Assembly (NCBI GenBank): GCA_045631205.1
Contig: JAZQUI010000010.1
Coordinates: forward strand, 1 to 9,601
Direction of reading: 5' to 3'
Origin: HGM04593 sp045631205
GTDB taxonomy: Bacteria; Bacteroidota; Bacteroidia; Bacteroidales; Bacteroidaceae
Length of the DNA stretch: 9,601 nucleotides
Part shown: in pieces, positions 1 through 6,276 of the stretch
Position numbering within the stretch: position 1 is the first letter of the stretch
Layout of the letters: each line of letters starts with the position of its first letter
Notes under the pieces: model-generated
The model's input: only the letters and a program-made list of their open reading frames with translations
What the model was told of the DNA's origin: nothing
Database searches by the model: none
Translations under genes and position numbers: made by a program

Positions 1-187
1 TCGCCCTCTCAGGCCATTCTTGACCACATTGGAGGAACCACAAAAAAAGCATTTTTTTTAGCATATCAATGATAATCTTTGCAAAGATATGTATATCAAT
101 CCATTACAAAGATTTTATCCTACTTTTTGTCCACCCTGCCAACTTTTGCAGGTGAGCCCAGAAAAAGGGCGCTCGTTGGGGTATAAA
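1..187. other. Left-edge region with no supportable gene
   Basis: I cannot support a gene here. Frame +1 is open from the edge to a TGA at 70-72 (23 codons), which could be the C-terminus of a gene lying to the left, but that length is expected by chance. On the minus strand an ATG at 50-52 opens a short frame running off the left edge, just downstream of the promoter-like site at 82-110, so a leftward gene or small RNA is an equally good reading. The stretch 63-114 has repeated words: ATATCAAT at 63-70 and 93-100, CAAAGAT at 82-88 and 107-113, and a 14-base palindrome ATCTTTGCAAAGAT around 75-88. Confidence 0.4.
82..110 (-). promoter_or_regulatory. Possible leftward -33/-7 promoter
   Basis: Read on the minus strand there is an exact Bacteroides-type -7 box, TATCTTTG (82-89), and an upstream TTTG (107-110). 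The spacing is 17 bases, shorter than the 20 seen at the two better promoters in this window, which lowers confidence. It would transcribe leftward out of the window. The -7 box forms one half of a palindrome, so it could also be a protein-binding site or a small hairpin. Confidence 0.35.
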
Positions 188-227
188 CAAAAATCCTCGC
201 TACGAATGTATGTAACGAGGATTTTTG
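188..227 (-). terminator. Hairpin terminator directly after tRNA-Arg
   Basis: The arms at 188-203 and 212-227 pair over 16 bp with a single G-U wobble and an 8-base loop (204-211). The outer part of the stem is an A-run facing a T-run, flanking a CCTCG/CGAGG core. On the minus strand the hairpin ends in TTTTTG followed by TTTATAC, as expected of a Rho-independent terminator. Because the A and T runs are symmetrical it could work in both directions. The stem starts at the base next to the tRNA discriminator, so it must be removed during 3' maturation. Confidence 0.8.
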
Positions 228-301
<74 letters not shown>

Positions 302-311
302 TACCTATATA

Positions 312-329
312 ATAAGGTGTGAACCTTAT
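312..329 (-). other. Small hairpin in the tRNA-Arg leader
   Basis: ATAAGGT (312-318) and ACCTTAT (323-329) pair perfectly around a 4-base loop. The hairpin lies 10 bases upstream of the mature tRNA 5' end, within the leader that would be transcribed from the promoter at 362-393. It may present the precursor to RNase P or another nuclease. A plus-strand terminator is less likely, because no plus-strand gene ends here, although TTTTT follows on that strand. Confidence 0.35.
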
Positions 330-361
330 GTTTTTGCAAGGGGTTGCCCTCTTTGCGGGTG

Positions 362-393
362 CAAAGATAGTGTGTTTATTGGTTTGTGCCAAA
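362..393 (-). promoter_or_regulatory. Promoter of tRNA-Arg (-33/-7 type)
   Basis: On the minus strand TTTG (390-393) and TATCTTTG (362-369) are separated by exactly 20 bases, matching the Bacteroidota primary sigma-factor consensus TTTG / TAnnTTTG. Transcription would start near 353-356, leaving a leader of about 50 bases before the tRNA. The -7 box is followed by CACCCGCAAAG, so CTTTGC/GCAAAG forms a 6-bp inverted repeat across 351-366. The promoter lies wholly within the gap after the crp-like gene, so the tRNA need not depend on readthrough from it. Confidence 0.75.
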
Positions 394-451
394 AAAAAGG
401 TGAGTTTTTTGTTTGAAAAGTTTTTGCTAAGGCTTTTTTCTTACTTCGTTG

Positions 452-1117
452 CTATTTTATGTATGGCAGTAGTTCTTTGAATTCGGGTATCAGAATCTCT
501 TTTCTGTTTAGTGTAACCAATCCTTTGTCCTGCATATTGTTCAGGGCGCGCGAGATGTTCAGGCGTGTCTCGCAGAGGATTTCGGCAAGGCGTTCCATTT
601 TAATGTTTAGCTGTTTGGCGCCGTGGAGTGTCTCGCTGCGCAGGGCTATGAAGGCTATGATGCGTCCTTCAATAGTTGTGGGTGTAAGTTCCCATATTGC
701 CTCGTCGGTAACTTGTGCTTTGCGGCTTATGATGTTCAGAAAATTAAGAGTAAATATGTTGTGTTTGGAAAATTCGCTGAAAAAATAGTTTTTATCTATT
801 TCGAGAGTGGTGCAGCTGCCTTTTGCAATGTGCTTGTGTTTGTACTTTGTGTTGTAGCCAAACATTGAGTAAGGTTCTATTGCGTATGGGGATTTGTGCT
901 CTTCGATAAGAGTACAGGTGTCGGCGGGGTCGGTCGTCTCCGATGTAATCTCGCCTTTTGTGACTATTATGAACTTGTTGCACTCGTCGCCTTTGTCGCA
1001 GAGTGTTTCGCCGTCGGCATGAGTGGTGAATTCCATCTTCACGTTGTCGAGAATGGCTGTTATGTCATCTTTGCCCATCCCTTGGAAGTAGGGGAGGCAT
1101 AATAGGTTTTCGTACAT
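452..1117 (-). CDS. Crp/Fnr-family transcriptional regulator
   Basis: This 221-residue protein has the Crp/Fnr two-domain layout at normal family length. Residues about 16-115 form a cyclic-nucleotide-binding-like beta-roll, recognisable from GETLCDKGDECNKFIIVTKGEI-like spacing at 36-57. A long dimerisation helix follows at about 117-140, and a winged helix-turn-helix lies near 171-211, with recognition helix TRLNISRALNNM at 184-195 and a wing at 200-210. The phosphate-binding cassette that in cAMP-responsive members carries the FGE...RS residues is not recognisable here (81-100 is rich in K, H and Y), so cAMP binding is unlikely. The N-terminal cysteines do not form the FNR iron-sulfur cluster spacing. 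It ends with TAG at 452-454. The start ATG at 1115-1117 is the first residue of the conserved fold and has no Shine-Dalgarno. Targets and ligand cannot be read from sequence. The neighbouring miaA operon is divergently transcribed, so the shared spacer is one possible site of action. Confidence 0.85.
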   Translation of the reverse strand: MYENLLCLPYFQGMGKDDITAILDNVKMEFTTHADGETLCDKGDECNKFIIVTKGEITSETTDPADTCTLIEEHKSPYAIEPYSMFGYNTKYKHKHIAKGSCTTLEIDKNYFFSEFSKHNIFTLNFLNIISRKAQVTDEAIWELTPTTIEGRIIAFIALRSETLHGAKQLNIKMERLAEILCETRLNISRALNNMQDKGLVTLNRKEILIPEFKELLPYIK

Positions 1118-1341
1118 TGTAAAAAGGTTTATCTATATAACTTTGTTCTTGCTAAAAAAGTATAATGCGCGTCGTTTTTTTGTGTTTTTTTAACTTAAAA
1201 AATGTGTTTGTGTTAATGTTTGTCTCTCTATCTTTCTTTGCTGGTGAAATTATTGTTTGATTTATTTTGCTATTGTGGCTAACTTGTTTAACTTCGCAAC
1301 GTATTATATAATGGTGTATAGTGCCTTGATGATATTTTTTG
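1118..1341. other. Divergent AT-rich intergenic spacer
   Basis: This 224-base gap separates the minus-strand crp-like gene from plus-strand miaA. It is strongly T-rich on the plus strand and holds only promoter-like words. For miaA, TTTG (1256-1259), N20, TAACTTGT (1280-1287) is one candidate. An exact -7 box TAACTTTG (1138-1145) with ATTG 18 bases upstream is another, and would give a leader of about 190 bases. For the regulator only a weak TACTTTTT (1155-1162 on the minus strand) is visible. I find no convincing Crp-type palindrome, riboswitch fold or small ORF. Confidence 0.5.
1256..1287 (+). promoter_or_regulatory. Candidate promoter for the miaA operon
   Basis: TTTG at 1256-1259 and TAACTTGT at 1280-1287 are separated by 20 bases, the same spacing as the two better promoters in the window, but the -7 box departs from TAnnTTTG in its last bases. 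It would give a leader of about 45-50 bases before the miaA ATG. The competing exact -7 box at 1138-1145 has a poorer -33 element and 18-base spacing. Confidence 0.35.
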
Positions 1342-2277
1342 ATGGGCGAAGAGTCTTGTAAATATGATATGCTGGCCGTTGTCGGCCCTACTGCTTGCGG
1401 TAAAACATCGCTTGCAGTGGAACTTGCATTGGCGTTCGGCGGAGAGGTTATAAGTGCCGACAGCCGACAGGTGTATCGCGGAATGGATATTGGCACGGGA
1501 AAAGACCTGAGCGAATATGTACGCGATGGAAAGGCTGTGCCGGTACATCTTGTCGATATTGTAGATGCGGGTGAGAAATATAATCTTTTCGAGTTACAAC
1601 GCGATTTCCTTTCGGCTTATAACGATGTGAAAGCGCGTGGGGTTTTGCCTGTTCTTTGTGGTGGTAGCGGCATGTATGTTGAGTCGGTGCTTAAAGGATA
1701 CAAGCTAATTCCTGTTCCCGAGAATGCAGAACTGCGTGCCCGCCTTGAAGAGAAGAGTCTCGAAGAACTCACAGCGATACTTGCCGGATATAAGCAGTTG
1801 CATAACAACACCGACACCGATACAAAGAAACGCGCGATACGTGCGATTGAGATAGAAGAATTTTATACCTCGTGCCCTGTGGAAGAGCGTGCCTTTCCCA
1901 CAATACGTACCTTGACAATAGGGGTTGATGTGCCTCGCGAGGTACGCCGTGGAAGAATCTCGGCACGTTTGCGCCAGCGTTTGTCCGAGGGGCTTGTCGA
2001 GGAGGTAGAACATCTGCTTGAGTCGGGTGTTACAGCCGAGCAACTCATATATTATGGGTTGGAGTATAAATTTGTCACTATGTATGTGACAGGGCAGTTG
2101 TCTTATGATGAGATGGTGCAAGGGCTTGAAATTGCCATTCACCAATTTGCCAAGAGACAGATGACTTGGTTCCGTGGTATGGAGAAGCGCGGAACTGCTA
2201 TAAATTGGGTGGATGCCTCTTTGCCCCGTGACGAGCAGGTTGAAATCATAAAGAGAATGTTGCATGGTAATGTATAA
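1342..2277 (+). CDS. miaA: tRNA dimethylallyltransferase MiaA (divergent)
   Basis: MiaA transfers a dimethylallyl group from DMAPP to N6 of A37 in tRNAs that read codons beginning with U, the first step towards ms2i6A. The protein is 311 residues from the ATG at 1342, the usual length. A P-loop GPTACGKT lies at 15-22. The ADSRQVYRGMDIGTGK block at 39-54 carries the catalytic Asp40 equivalent. FAKRQMTWFRG near the C-terminus matches the conserved KRQxTWxR signature. Two departures from the classical family are visible: IGTAKP is IGTGKD, and the usual GYRQ/GYKE block is YYGLEYKF. Bacteroidales often carry two miaA paralogues, and this may be the more divergent one. An in-frame TTG lies at 1339 and a second ATG at 1369, just before the P-loop. 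I chose 1342 because it is the first ATG and fits the family. It is the first gene of a four-gene run; its end overlaps the next start by 14 bases. Confidence 0.9.
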   Translation: MGEESCKYDMLAVVGPTACGKTSLAVELALAFGGEVISADSRQVYRGMDIGTGKDLSEYVRDGKAVPVHLVDIVDAGEKYNLFELQRDFLSAYNDVKARGVLPVLCGGSGMYVESVLKGYKLIPVPENAELRARLEEKSLEELTAILAGYKQLHNNTDTDTKKRAIRAIEIEEFYTSCPVEERAFPTIRTLTIGVDVPREVRRGRISARLRQRLSEGLVEEVEHLLESGVTAEQLIYYGLEYKFVTMYVTGQLSYDEMVQGLEIAIHQFAKRQMTWFRGMEKRGTAINWVDASLPRDEQVEIIKRMLHGNV

Positions 2278-3205
2278 CAATAAAAACAGGCATCGATGGG
2301 GTATAATCTATTGCCCTCGTATAGGCTCATTGTCGCCGCGAAAGCGTTGGAACGAAATACGTGAGTACTTGAAGGAGAAGCATGTGGAGTACGACTGCAT
2401 ACAGTCGGAAGATTACACTTCACTTGAACGCCAGGCTACGATGCTTGCCGACAATGGCTACGAAACAATTGTGGTGGTGGGCGGTGACGGCGCTTTGCAG
2501 GATGTGATAAACGGTATTATGGTATCGGAGAATGCAGGCAAAGTGGCTCTTGGTATAATACCCAATGGTATTGCCAACGACTATGCTACATATTGGGGGC
2601 TTCCTTTGCACGACTATAAAACGGCAATAGATTGTATAATCACACACCGCACACGAGGTGTTGATGTGGGGTGTTGCAGCTATTCGGGTGCCGAAGGTGA
2701 GGAGAAACGATACTTCTTGAATGTTCTGAATATTGGTCTTGCCGCACGAGTGGTGGAAATTGCCAATCGCCGCAGGTTCCTTTTTGCAAAAATGGCATCG
2801 GTGGTTAGCGGTATTTTCCACCTGTTGTTTATGCGTCAGAACTATAATATGCGCTTCAAACTCAACAATCAGACTGTTGAAAAGAAGTTTATGATGCTTT
2901 GTGTGGGAAATTCCCGCGGCTATGGAATGACGCCCAGTGCGGTTCCATATAATGGCAAACTCGATTTGTCGGCGATAAAAATGCCGGAATTCTTTGGTAT
3001 GATACAGGGACTTCACATGGTGTATCGCCGCCGAATAATGAATTTTGAACTTATGGAGCCTTTCCGCACAACCGAAATTCTTATAGAAGATGTAGGTGGT
3101 GCGCGTGTGGGTATCGATGGGCGTATGTTTTACCCGACTTTCCCAATGAAGGTAACAGTTTTGCCCGAGGCTGTTAAATTGATAATACCAACCAAAATAA
3201 AATAG
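2264..3205 (+). CDS. Diacylglycerol-kinase-like lipid kinase (YegS/DgkB/BmrU family)
   Basis: The 313-residue protein has the DAGK catalytic fold. The N-terminal Rossmann-like part has the nucleotide loop VVVGGDGALQDVING at 70-84 and GIIPNGIANDYA at 97-108. The beta-sandwich part carries FLNVLNIGL at 151-159, GNSRGYGMTPSA at 215-226 and VGIDGRMFYPTFP at 282-294. The family normally phosphorylates a lipid such as diacylglycerol, using ATP at the inner membrane. Several usually conserved positions differ: GTxND is GIAND (Ile103), DDGLLDV is YNGKLDL, and the C-terminal DGE, whose Glu is the proposed proton acceptor in DgkB and YegS, is DGR (Arg287). The substrate may therefore be unusual (Bacteroidales also make sphingolipids) or activity may be reduced. 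The start is either ATG 2264 or ATG 2270, both inside the end of miaA, which implies translational coupling. kdsA begins 6 bases after the TAG. Confidence 0.8.
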   Translation: MVMYNNKNRHRWGIIYCPRIGSLSPRKRWNEIREYLKEKHVEYDCIQSEDYTSLERQATMLADNGYETIVVVGGDGALQDVINGIMVSENAGKVALGIIPNGIANDYATYWGLPLHDYKTAIDCIITHRTRGVDVGCCSYSGAEGEEKRYFLNVLNIGLAARVVEIANRRRFLFAKMASVVSGIFHLLFMRQNYNMRFKLNNQTVEKKFMMLCVGNSRGYGMTPSAVPYNGKLDLSAIKMPEFFGMIQGLHMVYRRRIMNFELMEPFRTTEILIEDVGGARVGIDGRMFYPTFPMKVTVLPEAVKLIIPTKIK

Positions 3206-3211
3206 GAAACT

Positions 3212-4015
3212 ATGACAATAAGAGATTTGACATCGACCGAGAATTTTTTTCTCTTGGCAGGCCCTTGTGTTATTGAGGGTGAGGATATGGCTATGCGTAT
3301 AGCAGAGCGTGTGGTCTCTATGACCGCTGACAGAAATATTCCTTATGTTTTCAAGGGTTCTTATCGCAAGGCCAACCGTTCACGTCTTGACTCGTTTACC
3401 GGTATCGGTGATGAAAATGCGTTGCGCGTGTTGCGTAAAGTGCGCGAAACATTCAATATACCCGTTGTTACCGATGTACACTCGGCCGAAGAGGCAGAGA
3501 TGGCCGCTGAATATGTGGATATTTTGCAGATTCCTGCGTTCCTTTGCCGCCAGACCGACTTGTTGGTTGCAGCAGCAAAGACAGGTCGCATTGTGAATAT
3601 CAAAAAGGGACAGTTCCTTTCGCCCACAGCTATGAAGTTTGCTGCCGAAAAGGTTGTTTCAGAAGGCGGTGATGGGCAGGTTATGCTCACAGAACGCGGT
3701 ACTACATTCGGCTATCAGGATCTGGTGGTCGATTTTCGCGGTATCCCGCAGATGCGCTCTTTCGGCTATCCCGTGGTAATGGATATTACACACTCTTTGC
3801 AGCAACCTAACCAGACTGCCGGTGTTACAGGTGGTATGCCCGAGATGATTTCTACCATTGCAAAAGCTGCTATTGCGGTTGGTGCCGATGGTATTTTTAT
3901 AGAGACGCACGAGAATCCTGCCGTGGCAAAAAGTGACGGTGCCAATATGCTCCGTCTTGATTTGCTCGAAGATTTGCTCGATACTCTTTTGAGAGTACGT
4001 GCGGCAGTACGTTGA
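3212..4015 (+). CDS. kdsA: 3-deoxy-8-phosphooctulonate synthase KdsA, metal-dependent type
   Basis: KdsA condenses phosphoenolpyruvate with arabinose-5-phosphate to give Kdo-8-phosphate, the precursor of the Kdo that links lipid A to LPS core. The 267 residues cover the whole TIM barrel. Visible family blocks are LAGPCVIEG (15-23), YVFKGSYRKANRSRLDSF, VTDVHSAEEAE, LQIPAFLCRQTDLL, NIKKGQFLSP, LTERGTTFGYQDLVVDFR, ITHSLQQPN and FIETHENP. Cys19 in GPC sits where the metal-dependent enzymes (Aquifex type) have their metal cysteine, while the metal-independent E. coli enzyme has Asn. The other expected ligands are present as His194, Glu231 and Asp242. The enzyme is therefore very probably of the divalent-metal class. 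ATG 3212 lies 6 bases after the lipid kinase stop, and the next gene starts 11 bases after the TGA. Confidence is very high for function and high for class. Confidence 0.97.
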   Translation: MTIRDLTSTENFFLLAGPCVIEGEDMAMRIAERVVSMTADRNIPYVFKGSYRKANRSRLDSFTGIGDENALRVLRKVRETFNIPVVTDVHSAEEAEMAAEYVDILQIPAFLCRQTDLLVAAAKTGRIVNIKKGQFLSPTAMKFAAEKVVSEGGDGQVMLTERGTTFGYQDLVVDFRGIPQMRSFGYPVVMDITHSLQQPNQTAGVTGGMPEMISTIAKAAIAVGADGIFIETHENPAVAKSDGANMLRLDLLEDLLDTLLRVRAAVR

Positions 4016-4026
4016 GCGTATATTAA

Positions 4027-6156
4027 ATGAAGCAACGGATATTACTCCTTTTAACCCTATGGGTATATTTGCTTATGCCCGCGTTTGGCAGCATCGGTAA
4101 TGACGATGCTGCCAAACGCATTATGGCAGAATATGGAGAACGCCTGCTTGCCGGCGATTTTGAGGTTGGCGAGGTGTTTGGCAATTTGTATGTAAAGGAG
4201 AATGTCGAAGTAAAGAGGCAGATGATATATCTGAACCTTATTCCCGATCTTGCCCGTTTCAATTCCAAAAAGGATAACTATTTGTCGGAATTTTTCTATG
4301 AGGTACACTATGTAAAAAAGTCGGTTCCCGATATTCGTCGTGTAGCACATCTCACCACATTCCGTCATGGCAGTGGCGAAATGGATAGGGTGCTCTTTTA
4401 TATGAATCCCGACTTCTATCGCGAAAAACTCTTCAAGACACAGTATCTTTCGCCAATTTATCCCACCAATTATAAATATTATGAGTATGCCATAGATACA
4501 TCTTTTGTTGGTGCGCGAGGTGAAGTGAAAGTGCATTTTAAGGAACGCTACGATAATATTAAATTGCTCACTGAGGGTTGGGTACTGTTTGATAGTACTC
4601 GTTGTGTACGCTCTTTCTATGCCGAAGGTTGGGACGAGCAGAGCTGTTTTCGCATATCTTGTACAATGGGTGAGCGTGGTCTCGAACGATATGTTGTGAA
4701 AAATATAGACTTGGAGATTGATTATGCTTTTGCTTTTAATAAACTTGATATAAAAGCTGAAGCTGTGTATGACTATTCAGTGTTGTCAAACGAACTTAAA
4801 GGGTATGACAAGAAAAACAGTTACGATCTTACCGGTTCTTTGAACACCTCCTGGGGCTCTTATTATCGTGGTCGCGACTACGAATATGCTACATTATATC
4901 GCAAAAAGCCTCTTTTGCTTGCCGACTCGTTGATGTATATGCGGAGTGGGGTGATTAAATGCGACACTTTTGCAGTTCCTCCCGTTAAAGCCGATGGTAA
5001 GAAAAATTGGAAGAACGACAAAGTGTTGCGCTGGCTTTGGGAGGTTGGCGACAATATGGTTAGCAGTCACTATCTAAATTGGGGTGACAGCGACCTTAAA
5101 GTGTACCCCTTGATAAACCCGTCGTATTTGCGTTATAGTACAGGTAAAGGTGTTACATATAAACTGGCAATGAACTTTAAAAGTCGGTTGGGTGGCGACA
5201 AGTCTGTTTTTGTCAAACCTATGCTGGGATATAGTTTTAAACGTAAAGAAATTTATTGGGGAGCGAATGGTAATTTTGTGTTCGATGCGCGCCGACGAGG
5301 TGTTGTGAATTTCAGCGTGTTTCGTGATAATAGTATCTTTCAGGAGTTTACAACACAGAAAAATATAACCATAGATGGCGTTCCGCAGACTTATCCTGAA
5401 AAGGGGTATAATATGTTCAGGGATACGCGTTATGGCGTGAGCGTGCAACGTGAACTTTTTAATGGTTTCGATGCTTCATTGGGTGCAAATTTTTATTATA
5501 GAACCATGAGCAGCAGTTCGGGCGGTGATAACTTTAAAAGTTTTGCGCCGAATTTGATGCTTACTTGGCATCCGGGAATGTATTATTATTACGATGGCAA
5601 TCGTAAAGTGAATATAGGTTCCCGCCTGCCTCGTTTCTCGCTTAATATAGAGCAGGGTGTGCGCGGTTTGCTTGCTTCGGAGGATGTATATACCCGTGTT
5701 GAATTTGATATGCAGCATAAACGCCGTGTTACGAGTAGCGCGACACTTTATACCCGTTTGGGATTGGGCGGGTATCTTTATGAAAAGGATGCGCATTTTA
5801 TTTCGTACACATTTTTGCATGATAATATATTGCCGCTTGACGATGATGATGAGTTGAGTGGTATTTTCCATCTTCTTGCCTCGGAGTGGTACAACTCGGC
5901 AAACCGCTATTTGCGTGCCAATGCGGCTTATGTTTCTCCGTTTCTGGTACTGCAAAAGGTGTTGCCTCGTGTAAATATTTTTAAAAACGAGATGCTCTTC
6001 TTCAATCTGCTTTTCATTTCCGACTTATGCCCATATACAGAATTTGGCTATGGAGTGGAAACACCTTATGTGAATTTGGGCGTTTTTGCCGGTTTCGAGA
6101 ACTCGTCATTTCATAAATTTGGATTTAAAGTAACGGTTTCGCTCTTCGATAATTGA
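4027..6156 (+). CDS. Outer-membrane beta-barrel protein, DUF5686-like
   Basis: This 709-residue protein begins with a clear Sec signal peptide (MKQR, a hydrophobic stretch to about 18, then MPAFG near 17-21). Residues about 25-250 form a soluble region, including SPIYPTNYKYYEYAIDTSF (142-160) and LTEGWVLFDSTRCVRSFYAEGW, a pattern I associate with DUF5686 proteins of Bacteroidota. From about 365 on it has alternating amphipathic strands rich in Y, F, R and G, such as YKLAMNFKSRL and FVKPMLGYSFKR, and it ends in FHKFGFKVTVSLFDN. That is typical of a beta-barrel C-terminal strand recognised by BamA. It lacks the carboxypeptidase-regulatory-like N-terminal domain common in longer DUF5686 members. 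The function is unknown. It follows kdsA by 11 bases, so it is probably co-transcribed with envelope genes. Codons are mostly A/T-ending. A perfect 16-bp inverted repeat covers codons 19-31. DUF5686 membership is from memory of the pattern; outer-membrane barrel is the firmer part. Confidence 0.75.
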   Translation: MKQRILLLLTLWVYLLMPAFGSIGNDDAAKRIMAEYGERLLAGDFEVGEVFGNLYVKENVEVKRQMIYLNLIPDLARFNSKKDNYLSEFFYEVHYVKKSVPDIRRVAHLTTFRHGSGEMDRVLFYMNPDFYREKLFKTQYLSPIYPTNYKYYEYAIDTSFVGARGEVKVHFKERYDNIKLLTEGWVLFDSTRCVRSFYAEGWDEQSCFRISCTMGERGLERYVVKNIDLEIDYAFAFNKLDIKAEAVYDYSVLSNELKGYDKKNSYDLTGSLNTSWGSYYRGRDYEYATLYRKKPLLLADSLMYMRSGVIKCDTFAVPPVKADGKKNWKNDKVLRWLWEVGDNMVSSHYLNWGDSDLKVYPLINPSYLRYSTGKGVTYKLAMNFKSRLGGDKSVFVKPMLGYSFKRKEIYWGANGNFVFDARRRGVVNFSVFRDNSIFQEFTTQKNITIDGVPQTYPEKGYNMFRDTRYGVSVQRELFNGFDASLGANFYYRTMSSSSGGDNFKSFAPNLMLTWHPGMYYYYDGNRKVNIGSRLPRFSLNIEQGVRGLLASEDVYTRVEFDMQHKRRVTSSATLYTRLGLGGYLYEKDAHFISYTFLHDNILPLDDDDELSGIFHLLASEWYNSANRYLRANAAYVSPFLVLQKVLPRVNIFKNEMLFFNLLFISDLCPYTEFGYGVETPYVNLGVFAGFENSSFHKFGFKVTVSLFDN
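4081..4119 (+). repeat. Perfect 16-bp inverted repeat inside the outer-membrane gene
   Basis: GCGTTTGGCAGCATCG (4081-4096) and its exact reverse complement CGATGCTGCCAAACGC (4104-4119) flank a 7-base spacer GTAATGA. The arms are about 60% G+C in an AT-rich gene, so the mRNA should form a very stable stem-loop starting 54 bases after the start codon. It spans codons 19-31, the signal-peptide cleavage region and first mature residues. No T-run follows, so it is not a simple intrinsic terminator. Confidence 0.9.
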
Positions 6157-6184
6157 TATTTTTGCGTGTTTTTACATTTTTTTT

Positions 6185-6206
6185 CAAAAAAGCCTCTTCT
6201 TTTTTG
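6185..6206 (+). terminator. Weak AT-rich hairpin after the envelope operon
   Basis: CAAAAAAG (6185-6192) and CTTTTTTG (6199-6206) pair perfectly over 8 bp around the loop CCTCTT. It lies 28 bases after the stop of the outer-membrane gene and ends in a U-run, so it may act as a weak terminator, but it has only two G-C pairs. Its 3' arm contains the TTTG of the next operon's promoter. Confidence 0.35.
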
Positions 6207-6234
6207 TTATTCAATTTTATAATCATTACATTTG
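6203..6234 (+). promoter_or_regulatory. Promoter of the glycogen operon (-33/-7 type)
   Basis: TTTG (6203-6206), exactly 20 bases, then TACATTTG (6227-6234) matches the Bacteroidota consensus TTTG / TAnnTTTG in every defined base. Transcription should start near 6241, giving a leader of about 36 bases that is A/T-rich and has no Shine-Dalgarno before the ATG at 6277. An unstructured A/U-rich leader is usual for well-translated Bacteroidota genes. Confidence 0.75.
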
Positions 6235-6276
6235 GGAGGTGATAAGTAAAATTGTTTAATAAATAATTTATACGAG

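Noticed and set aside
1..72. Possible C-terminal fragment of a plus-strand gene in frame +1
   Set aside because: Twenty-three open codons are expected by chance about one time in three, and the residues match no family I recognise.
2073..2091. TGTCAC-N7-GTGACA palindrome inside miaA, resembling a Crp-type operator
   Set aside because: It is far inside a coding region, has only 6-bp arms, and encodes ordinary MiaA residues. It is better explained by chance, and the local regulator's site is unknown.
1705..3016. Two long minus-strand frames (1705-2280 and 2420-3016) opposite miaA and the lipid kinase
   Set aside because: Both lie opposite genes with clear family motifs, and neither has a recognisable domain or a promoter.
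3982..3997. Small hairpin TACTCT/AGAGTA near the end of kdsA
   Set aside because: It has a 6-bp stem with no U-run, is within coding sequence, and the next gene starts soon after. It is too weak to call a terminator.
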